From the NCBI GenBank assembly GCA_000333855.2, contig CM007340.1:158572-222571 (forward strand): a DNA stretch of 64,000 nucleotides, given 5' to 3'. This document shows positions 38,513 to 46,258 of this stretch, in pieces. The first letter of the stretch is position 1. Each line of letters begins with the position of its first letter. This stretch comes from Endotrypanum monterogeii. Its lineage: Eukaryota > Euglenozoa > Kinetoplastea > Trypanosomatida > Trypanosomatidae. The position numbers were made by a program, and so were the translations under genes. A model generated the notes under the pieces. It saw nothing but the letters and a program-made list of their open reading frames with translations, was not told the DNA's origin and did not search any database.

Positions 38513-40339
38513 ATGCTTTCCGCCCTTCTTCACGTGTTATTTTTTGTTGCTGGGCTTCTCGGTCTCCTGAAAATCAAACAAAGACGCCTTCGGCACATAC
38601 CCACCCGTCGCACGCACATTCCACGACGCCATGCGGAGGTCACTCTCTGGCTACAGCGCTTGGTGAATGCGCTACTGGACATGCTTCAGGGTGCACTGGC
38701 TGAGCATCAGATGAAGGAGGTGGCAGAGGTTGCCGATGCGCAGTGCAGAGACAGCGATAGGCCTCCCTATTCAGGACTGGCCCCCAGTGCCTGTCCAGCC
38801 ACGGATGCGTCAACGACATCTTTCGTCGGCGTCGGTGGCGGCAGTGCTTTGCGCGGTGACGATCTAGAGAGCGTCAGCAGCGCTGAGGTAGTCTCAAATT
38901 TAACATTTCTCAATACCCTCAAGGCGCAGTTGGAGGAGCACATCAGTGCGCTGCTCGAGGATAAGGGCTTTGCTTCGTTTGTCGACTTCCGCATCAAGGA
39001 CTGGGGCGGAAAGCCCCCTGTGATTAAAGCAGTATGCCTTACTCATGGTGGTGGTGTCGGCATGAGCAGCGGCAGCAGCTTTGCTACCGCCGCAGGCGTC
39101 TCAGCTTCATCGTCTGTCACACCTGCACCACCTTTGACGGGGGGTCTAGAAAATCTGGCTTCGGTGGAAGGCCGCGGTGTGGGGGGTGTTGTTGCGGCAG
39201 CGAAGCAGCGAGCTGCTGCGGGAATGCCTCCAGGTAATTCAAGCGCATCGCGGCTGCAGACACGATCACCCCTCCTCGGGGATGCACTCTTGCATTCAAA
39301 ACCGATGCACCCTCCTACCGCATCGGCAATGGACCCAGAGCGGCAAAGTGACGTCACCGGGGATTCCTTCAATGCAACCGGCCGCGTGCCCATGAGTGCT
39401 TCAAAATCTTCTAACCTCCGTTATCGAAGCCGAGACAGTGACCCGGGCGCTACGGCCGGGGCAGAAAGGGTTGTGCATGAACACAGCACGGAAGCCGCAA
39501 TGGCACCATCTGCTCGTCTTCCCGGTAACGGGAGTGCTCACGGGGTGGCTGATGGGAGCACCTTGGCAGCAGGTCCATCCTCATCTATTTTCGCCATGGG
39601 AGGGGGTGCTACACATTCTTCTGTGTCGAGGCACGCCACGGATACGACGCGCTCGCTTTCAGTTCTGGAGGCAGAAGTGGAGGTTGAGTACGCGGGCAAC
39701 TTCAGTGTGTCTCTCAACGCTGATATCCCCATCGCGCGTGGGCGATATCTTCAGGTGTATGCGTCGCTCAGTGATGTGCGTCTGTTCGCTGCGCACGTGA
39801 GGGTGCGTCTCTCTCTCGAGTACGAGCCGGCTACAGTAGAGTCACCACATCCACAGCCATACCTCAGCGGTACGCTTTGGCTTCTTTCGGATCCAATGTT
39901 CGATGCTGCATTTCGTTCTACGCTCACACAATTCCGCATACGGGATTGCTTCATGCTGCCCATGTTGATCAAGTTTTTCCTCCTCCGGTTTGTGCGCACG
40001 AAGCTGCGGCCTTCCTCAACAGCGTCCAACTCCTCTTGCCCTCCTGGGAGTCGTCGCCGTCGCGCCGGTGTCGGTGTCAGTGGGCGTGGAATGAATGTTT
40101 CCGGCAGCCGCGGTGCTGACACAGGCGTCGGCGGAAAGAGCGGCGGCGGCACCACAGGCAGTCCGATGACCATGGATGAGGATGAGCTGTGTGGTATGTC
40201 AGATACATCGGGGCTGTCGTTTCGGGTGCCGCTTCCTGCGGATATCGTTGATGGCGGGGAGCAGCTGTGGTCTTCCCTTCTGCGCGACTCAATGAGTGAG
40301 CAGCCCATGCCTTTCACCAGTGTGTATCACGCTCACTGA
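38513..40339 (+). CDS. SMP-domain lipid-transfer protein, membrane-anchored (MMM1-like layout)
   Basis: 608 residues from the ATG at 38513. An upstream TTG-led extension is translated (CA)n and is rejected. An N-terminal membrane helix (about 3-20, ALLHVLFFVAGLLGLL) is followed by basic residues. The SMP fold then appears in two pieces. The first (about 38-172) has AEVTLWLQRLVNALLDMLQG, LEEHISALLEDKGFASFVDF and WGGKPPVIK. The second (about 387-500) has VEYAGNFSVSLNADI, LQVYASLSDVRLFAAHVRVR and LSGTLWLLSDPMFDAAF. About 200 low-complexity residues interrupt them, and a Gly/Ser-rich tail follows. SMP domains form hydrophobic tubes moving lipids at membrane contact sites. N-terminal helix plus SMP is the plan of MMM1, TEX2 and PDZD8. 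Which family it belongs to is not settled. Confidence 0.75.
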   Translation: MLSALLHVLFFVAGLLGLLKIKQRRLRHIPTRRTHIPRRHAEVTLWLQRLVNALLDMLQGALAEHQMKEVAEVADAQCRDSDRPPYSGLAPSACPATDASTTSFVGVGGGSALRGDDLESVSSAEVVSNLTFLNTLKAQLEEHISALLEDKGFASFVDFRIKDWGGKPPVIKAVCLTHGGGVGMSSGSSFATAAGVSASSSVTPAPPLTGGLENLASVEGRGVGGVVAAAKQRAAAGMPPGNSSASRLQTRSPLLGDALLHSKPMHPPTASAMDPERQSDVTGDSFNATGRVPMSASKSSNLRYRSRDSDPGATAGAERVVHEHSTEAAMAPSARLPGNGSAHGVADGSTLAAGPSSSIFAMGGGATHSSVSRHATDTTRSLSVLEAEVEVEYAGNFSVSLNADIPIARGRYLQVYASLSDVRLFAAHVRVRLSLEYEPATVESPHPQPYLSGTLWLLSDPMFDAAFRSTLTQFRIRDCFMLPMLIKFFLLRFVRTKLRPSSTASNSSCPPGSRRRRAGVGVSGRGMNVSGSRGADTGVGGKSGGGTTGSPMTMDEDELCGMSDTSGLSFRVPLPADIVDGGEQLWSSLLRDSMSEQPMPFTSVYHAH

Positions 40340-41265
40340 GCGATGAGACTGCCGATCATGTTGTGTGGTTTTGTATCAACACACTGACATGTCAGAAAAG
40401 CGAGCAAACAACCAAAAGAAAGCAGGGTAGAGTCCGGCGCAAAAGAAAACGTTGGATTGTTTTTGCTGGGGACACGACTTGCATATTCGCATCGAGCCTG
40501 GGGCAGAAGGATACGCATGTAAAAAGAAAGGGAATGAATGGGGATTAAGCTGATGATGCACCGCGACGCGGTGTACGAAGGTTTGGGCAGGTAAAGGCGC
40601 GGGTGTTGGCGCTGTCAAAAGAAAGAAGAAAAAAAATGCATTACCTCGCCTTCCACGCCAAACTTTAATTGGGGCTGTCGCCAATCACGCCTTTGACTAG
40701 CCCGATAGGAAGATACCGATCAAAACGATGGGGCGACGGGGTAGGGGAGGAGGGGGAGGACAAAGGGAAGGGGTGGGCAGAGCTTCAGGATACGTCGTTG
40801 GATAGTGCATGCGTACTCACCTGTGTAAATTCTAGTGGAGATCATCTCGGATAGTTCCCCTCGACATGTCACCAGAGCATATTGTGTGGCCTCGTTTTAT
40901 CTGTGACGGATGAATACCATTCCCAACTTTTGTCCCTTCACCCACTCACACATCACATCATTCCTCTTATCGTCTGCTTCTTCGCATAAGGTCTTTCTGG
41001 TCGATGGCTGCACACTGGCGTTTGAGTATCACGCCACCAATACCTGATTTGTTGAGGTGATGATTGCTAACAAACAACAACAAAAAAGAGAGAAAACATA
41101 ATGACCACAGCTCGAGCGAATCGCGCCCGATGGCCGAGATTCAGATGTTTCCTTTCATGTTGAGTCTTTTCTGTACTTCCCCCCTTCCCCCCTCTCTCTC
41201 CCTTTTTCTCTTTTCCTTCCCCTCTCATATACACAAATTCATATGTTTATATGTTGTGTATATAA

Positions 41266-41309
<44 letters not shown>

Positions 41310-41658
41310 CTGAATCGTTTTCTGCTTGCACTGCGTGTCGAGGTGACGAAGGCGCTTCCAAGAGGACATCACGGTGGTGTCGTCTCGGCCTCTCGACCAC
41401 GACAGAAAGAGATACCTCTGAAGAAAAAAAAAATTACACACTGGATTCACGCGTGCCTTGGGGCTGCTGTTGCTGTTGTGGTGGTGGAAAGTGGTAGCGG
41501 GGCTCCAATTACATTCTCGCCGTACCAGAGAGTTTGATTCACTGAGTTGAGCTCTCTTTACATATTTGTGTGTCTGTGTGTATGTGTTTTTTTTTTTTCT
41601 CTCTGGCCAACTCGATCTTAGCTCGTCCTCGTATGAACACATTGCTCAAGGATTCAAA
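40340..41658. other. Intergenic spacer with compound (TA)n(TG)n
   Basis: 1.3 kb. A9 run near 40628, (TA)n(TG)n at about 41267-41310, A9 near 41426, and a T13 tract near 41587-41599 leading into the acceptor at 41620-41621. No gene is seen apart from the short upstream ORF listed separately. Confidence 0.65.
41620..41621 (+). promoter_or_regulatory. Candidate SL trans-splice acceptor of the TUTase gene
   Basis: First AG after a T13 plus CTCTCT polypyrimidine tract (about 41586-41604). It gives a 37-nt 5' UTR. Confidence 0.65.
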
Positions 41659-41686
41659 ATGCAGGAAGGTAAGCGGAAGTTCATAA
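41633..41686 (+). other. Upstream ORF overlapping the TUTase start codon
   Basis: An ATG lies 12 nt after the predicted acceptor, out of frame with the main ORF. It opens a 17-codon frame that ends in TAA at 41684-41686, 25 nt beyond the main ATG at 41659. If the acceptor call is right, ribosomes must leaky-scan past it to make the TUTase. Confidence 0.6.
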
Positions 41687-42879
41687 CAGAAAGCATCGCC
41701 AAGTTCAGGGCGGTGCAGCCAACAATAAACGAGGAGCAGGTGGTCGCTGATCTCATGTTTCGTTTGCACGACCTGTGCTCACGGTGCGTGAACAAGGCAC
41801 AGCTGAAGCTTTTTGGCTCTCTTGCCACGGGGTTTTGTACACCGCGTGCGGACGCGGATTTCTCTCTCACATATCGCAATTTTTCTCCGTGGTTGAACGG
41901 CATTCCGCGGGTGGACGAGCAGAACTGCAAGCGGCTCTCACGCGTAGGGCGGCAGGCTGGGGAAATGGGGATGGTCAATGTACGTCTCATCAACGCCCGC
42001 ATCCCTGTCCTGCAATTCGAGGACCCAAGTAGCGAGATTCGCTGCGACATCACAATCGGAAATCTCGGTGGGGTTGAGAACTCAAAGATTCTCGCAGAAA
42101 TCCGTCGTGTACTTCCTGACTTCTATGGCGCCTACGTCTACATGGTCAAGGAATGGGCCAAGGGGTGTGAGGTGGTGGCGCCAGAGAAGTCTATGTTCAA
42201 CAGCTTCACCATAACTACCATGTCCTTGATGGTCTTGCAGGAGCTGGGGCTGCTGCCCATTTTCATGCCCACTGGCTCATATGGCGAGTTAACCCTGGAT
42301 GACGCACAACGGGCGCTGAAAAATTTTCAGTTGCCACCTGTATATGAGGGGATCGAGCAGGACGACGAACGCCTCGGCGAAGCGGTGTATTTCTGTCTTG
42401 TGCGCTTTGCAGAGTACTACTCCAAATTTGACTTTGGCAACGGCACTGTGAGTCTCATGTGCCCTCGTCGCCATCGTTCTCTCTACACTGAGATTGTAAG
42501 GCGCCACGTTGACCTGCTCCGTGAGCGAAAGCAGAAGGACTGGTGCGCCTACTTAGCCGCAGACCGCGCGTCACCGATCTCCTCCAGCCCTTTCCCACAG
42601 AAAAGCTTTGAGGAATCTATGCACAATGAACTCATTCAACGGCAAGCAGATACTGCTTTTGTTGTTGAGGACTATGCCAGCTATGTCAACTGTGGACGAC
42701 GTGTGCCAGCCACCAGAGGAGCGAAGATCCATAGAGAGTTCATGCGCCTCTACGAGCAGCTGCGTGACGAGGCCCATGTTTCCTTCGAGGAAGTGTTCCG
42801 AAAAACTCAGATGATCCCTCTCACCCACAACATCGATCGACCCGACTCACGCGTAGAGATTTTCCGGACGAGGCGGTAG
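41659..42879 (+). CDS. MEAT1: MEAT1-like mitochondrial terminal uridylyltransferase
   Basis: 406 residues, the length I recall for T. brucei MEAT1. It is a DNA-polymerase-beta-type nucleotidyltransferase: LFGSLATG (GS motif, about 51-58), DAD with Asp65 and Asp67, and the third acidic residue Asp130 in IRCDITIGN. The central domain YVYMVKEWAKGCEV...FNSFTITTMSLMVLQELG is the nucleotide-base recognition domain of TUTases and non-canonical poly(A) polymerases, and the block near 260-290 (YYSKFDFGNGTVSL) is also typical. TUTases add U residues to RNA 3' ends. MEAT1 works with an editosome-like complex in the mitochondrion. There are no extra domains (no zinc finger as in RET1), which argues against RET1. 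TUT3/TUT4-type enzymes remain possible. No strong presequence is visible. Confidence 0.8.
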   Translation: MQEGKRKFITESIAKFRAVQPTINEEQVVADLMFRLHDLCSRCVNKAQLKLFGSLATGFCTPRADADFSLTYRNFSPWLNGIPRVDEQNCKRLSRVGRQAGEMGMVNVRLINARIPVLQFEDPSSEIRCDITIGNLGGVENSKILAEIRRVLPDFYGAYVYMVKEWAKGCEVVAPEKSMFNSFTITTMSLMVLQELGLLPIFMPTGSYGELTLDDAQRALKNFQLPPVYEGIEQDDERLGEAVYFCLVRFAEYYSKFDFGNGTVSLMCPRRHRSLYTEIVRRHVDLLRERKQKDWCAYLAADRASPISSSPFPQKSFEESMHNELIQRQADTAFVVEDYASYVNCGRRVPATRGAKIHREFMRLYEQLRDEAHVSFEEVFRKTQMIPLTHNIDRPDSRVEIFRTRR

Positions 42880-44083
42880 TATGCTGAACCCGCAGTTGCA
42901 CATCCTCTCTTCACGGGTGCCCAGAAACGTTTTTCACCGCCTCTGCAGATGCCACGCGGGGAAACTGCGGAAAAAAAAAACACGTTAGTGGCAAAAAAAG
43001 AAAACTCACGCGAATGAGGCCTTCTGAGAAGATCATGGAGGCTTCGCTTTCCTGGTATCTGGGTATCCCTCTATGCGCGCATGTGTGTGTGTGTGTGTGT
43101 GTACTCCTTGTACGGAGGTGAGCCTACTCGCGGCAATACAATATGTATCCGGCCAACACATGCGCTTCGATAACATGAAGAAGATCCGTTCGTTATTTGC
43201 AAAGGAAATTCCCACGCTGTTGGGGGGACTCTTCATGAAGAGATATTTCGTCTCTGCATATCTTGTCACTTGCAGTGTTGAGATGGGCGTCTCGCTCTAT
43301 CGTTTTTGGCCGTGTTTCGAGGTTCGGGTCGTGGCGCGCGTCGTGAAGTTGTGCCTATGACGTTTGTCTGTATCCCCCACCCCCACCCCTTGGGTGATAC
43401 TGCCATCTTCTCGGTAATCGCCATACGGGTCTGTGGAGGAAGAGTGTGTGTGGGGGAGGGGAGGGGGAGCCAGCAAGTTCTCTTCTGCATTGATGGATTC
43501 TTCCTTTACGTGCATTGCACCGCTTCCGGACCCAACATACATTTGACACTCGCCTCAGCGCCGGTAGGCCCCAAAGGGGGGGGTGTGTGAACTGCGTGAG
43601 GGTCTCTCGACGCACACACATACACACATACTCATATATATATTCTCTCTTTCCTGACTTCTTCGCCTGATGTGTGGAACGGGCTTGTACGTGGAGAAGG
43701 GGGGGGGAGAGAAAAAAAGGGAAAGAATACACAGTAGTTCTAGCGAACGCATACCTCATTTTTCCTTCTCTCCTCTAACATGCTTCACCGGTGGAAGTGG
43801 TGGCGCTTGGGAATTGGAGGATATGAATCCGATTCATATGTGTGGGTGCCGATCCGGGATTCTCGCATATATCACACTTAGCCGCACGAACAGACTATAG
43901 TCTTCCCCTTCTCTCTGTGGTCTACACCAACTACGATTGCCTCCCTACCCTTTTTAAATCTCCCCCAAAATGTTTTTTTTTTTTTCACTGCTGACTGTTT
44001 TCCGATTCCCTCCCTCGTCTTAAGCACCAGGAAGTATTATTCCCACGAGTGAATTCGCGGAGGATCCCCCGAAGTCTGCGCAC
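42880..44083. other. Intergenic spacer with (TG)n and T13
   Basis: A10 near 42972, (TG)n at about 43084-43102, pyrimidine tracts near 43375, G-rich runs near 43440-43470 and 43698, a near-perfect 19-nt palindrome at about 43822-43840, and a T13 run near 43974-43986 ahead of AGs near 44023-44033 that could splice the next gene. No gene is supported. Confidence 0.6.
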
Positions 44084-46258
44084 ATGTCTTACGGGAGCGG
44101 CGGAGTTGCAGGATCCGCGTCATGCTCTGTGTTTCCGCCACGCCTTTCGCAGCAACAGGAGACCGGAGAAGTCGCACCAAAAGATGTGCGTCAAGGATCG
44201 TGCAATGACGATGTTGCTACTGCCGATCTTTACGCTGCAGGCACAGAGGCAGCGGGTAGTGGTGGTGCTGAGCAGCAGTCAAGGAGTCCAAGTAAAGCAC
44301 CTACGTGTTGGGCTGCCGCCTTGCCCGATCAACAACCCTTTCTGCAGCAACGCCGCTTGCCTTCTATCCTCCTGGACAACTGGGAGTTCCGAAAGCTCGC
44401 TGCGGAGGGGTCTGTACTTGCGAATGCGATGATCTCGTACGATGTCGACAACGATGGACTTGAGGAGGTGATTGTAGGCACGACGGAAGGTCTGTTGTGT
44501 GTCGTGAAGCCAGACTGCCGAGCCCCGCTTTTCGTGCGTGTACTCGCGGCCACTATCTCCGTGGTTCTGTACACCCCCATTCACAACCGCCTTGTCCTTG
44601 TTACCCTTGAGGGACAATGCGAAGTACTTGACAACTTCCTCAAGTCATCTCCCCCACAGAGGGCAGCTGGTGAAGCGGCAAACGTGTACGGGGTTTCGTC
44701 CACGGAGGGCGCCAACACATTCGCACGCACTCCATCTTCTCGTAATAGCGGAGGGCAGCCAACTGGTGGCGCTCGCGGAGGTGGCGCCCCGACTGCCTCC
44801 CCAAACCCAGCAGGCGGCCACATGAGTACTCTAGGAAATACAGCCATCAGTACTTACCACGGGTTGTCCATGGATAAGCCAGGGGTAGAGGTGGTGGGCA
44901 GCCGTACAGCACAGACCACAAACGTGTTTCATGTGCCATCTAACTGCCTCTGTGCTGACCTCTCACCGGAGAGCGACGCCGAGATTATCTTTCTAGGCTC
45001 TTATGATCGAAGGTTTTATGCGTACTCGATCATCGACGGCTCGTGTCTGCTATCCTTATTCCTGCACGACCCCATCACCTCAGTGAAGACATTTTCTATC
45101 CCAACGCCCGCCCCTGACGCACACCGGGCGAGGACGTCGTCGCCCATTTCTATATACGGCAAAAAACATATAGCTGGTGCAACTTGTGGCCCCCAAAGGC
45201 GTGTGAGAAGCAGTGCGGCTGTCGTTGACCCTTCGATGCTCGAGGGCGCCCCCTGTGAACGCGAAACGGTCTCTGGTAGACAAACAAGGGCAGTCACGCC
45301 TCACTGCATACCACTAGTTTTCTTATCAACTCCCACGCATCTCATTCTTCTTCCTGGAGGTCTGAATGATATTCAGCGCTGGCGAAGGCTGCAGCCCAAG
45401 TCGGCGCATCTGCCTTTGACCGTACAACTTCAGAGCGACGAATCAGCGCCCACACAACGGCAGTCTCAGCAGTCGCGATCGCAGCGACAGCACGAGTACC
45501 TTCATCGGCGTTCTTCAACCAACGGCGGAGCAGCGAGCGCGACTGCTGCCGCTTTGGCGACTGAGGCGACTGCACATCAACACCCTCGCGGCACCCACCC
45601 CCTTGAGGGCGGGGGTACTGTGCCCTTCAAGCTGAGAGATGCGGTCCTGACGAGCTCATCCGCTGTGTCTCCACCCCGCGCAGCGGTCGCTGATGGGGAC
45701 ATTGGGTGTGCTCAGTCGAGTGGTACTCCGCAGGTGCGTGCCTCAGGTCACTCAGGCCAACGTGGTGATGCCAAATCTGAGCACCCGTATAGCACTCCGG
45801 GTGCACTGACGGCGGGGTCACATACTCCATCTATGCCGGGGAGACACAGAGCCACATCAGTTGCAGCCACACCTGGGCTGCCAGCTGAGCTGGCACTGAG
45901 CACCAGCCAGCTGCGCCGCCAGACTCGAAGACGCGCCATCCAAGCAGCAGAGATAGGGCGTCCAGTTTTAGTGAAGCCTTTGTGGGCACTACGCATTGGA
46001 AGCCATGTATTGGAGGTTCCACTCCTTCAGACAGTGACAGATTCCCACGGCAACGTGTGTGGGGGATCTACAGCAGTCGCAGCTGCAGCGAGTGCGCGGC
46101 AGGTCTCGTCTGGCGGTTCCATAGTGCAACAAACGTCTACGGGGACTGCGGCCACTGCTACATTTGAACCCCGCGATAGCGGAGCCAAAGACTACCTCTG
46201 TCATGCCAATGCGGGTTGCTGGGAGTGCGACGGGGGGGACATTCGAGCATGCGACTGA
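44084..46258 (+). CDS. ITFG2: ITFG2-like FG-GAP/beta-propeller protein, N-terminal part (frameshifted)
   Basis: 724 residues before a stop. After a low-complexity start, beta-propeller strands appear: LLDNWEFRKLAAEGSVLANA, then the FG-GAP-type metal loop DVDNDGLEE (Asp120-Asp124) with VIVGTTEGLLCVVK. Later come CLCADLSPESDAEIIFLGSY with DRRFYAYS, and KPLWALRIGSHVLEVPLLQ. The order resembles ITFG2, a KICSTOR-complex subunit that in animals recruits GATOR1 to lysosomes in amino-acid signalling. Long Ser/Gln/Ala-rich inserts separate the blades. The last coherent homology stops shortly before the frame closes. The next frame stays open from 46125 and continues in similar style, so this is very likely one gene broken near 46232-46238. 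Assignment to ITFG2 is by motif order only. Confidence 0.7.
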   Translation: MSYGSGGVAGSASCSVFPPRLSQQQETGEVAPKDVRQGSCNDDVATADLYAAGTEAAGSGGAEQQSRSPSKAPTCWAAALPDQQPFLQQRRLPSILLDNWEFRKLAAEGSVLANAMISYDVDNDGLEEVIVGTTEGLLCVVKPDCRAPLFVRVLAATISVVLYTPIHNRLVLVTLEGQCEVLDNFLKSSPPQRAAGEAANVYGVSSTEGANTFARTPSSRNSGGQPTGGARGGGAPTASPNPAGGHMSTLGNTAISTYHGLSMDKPGVEVVGSRTAQTTNVFHVPSNCLCADLSPESDAEIIFLGSYDRRFYAYSIIDGSCLLSLFLHDPITSVKTFSIPTPAPDAHRARTSSPISIYGKKHIAGATCGPQRRVRSSAAVVDPSMLEGAPCERETVSGRQTRAVTPHCIPLVFLSTPTHLILLPGGLNDIQRWRRLQPKSAHLPLTVQLQSDESAPTQRQSQQSRSQRQHEYLHRRSSTNGGAASATAAALATEATAHQHPRGTHPLEGGGTVPFKLRDAVLTSSSAVSPPRAAVADGDIGCAQSSGTPQVRASGHSGQRGDAKSEHPYSTPGALTAGSHTPSMPGRHRATSVAATPGLPAELALSTSQLRRQTRRRAIQAAEIGRPVLVKPLWALRIGSHVLEVPLLQTVTDSHGNVCGGSTAVAAAASARQVSSGGSIVQQTSTGTAATATFEPRDSGAKDYLCHANAGCWECDGGDIRACD

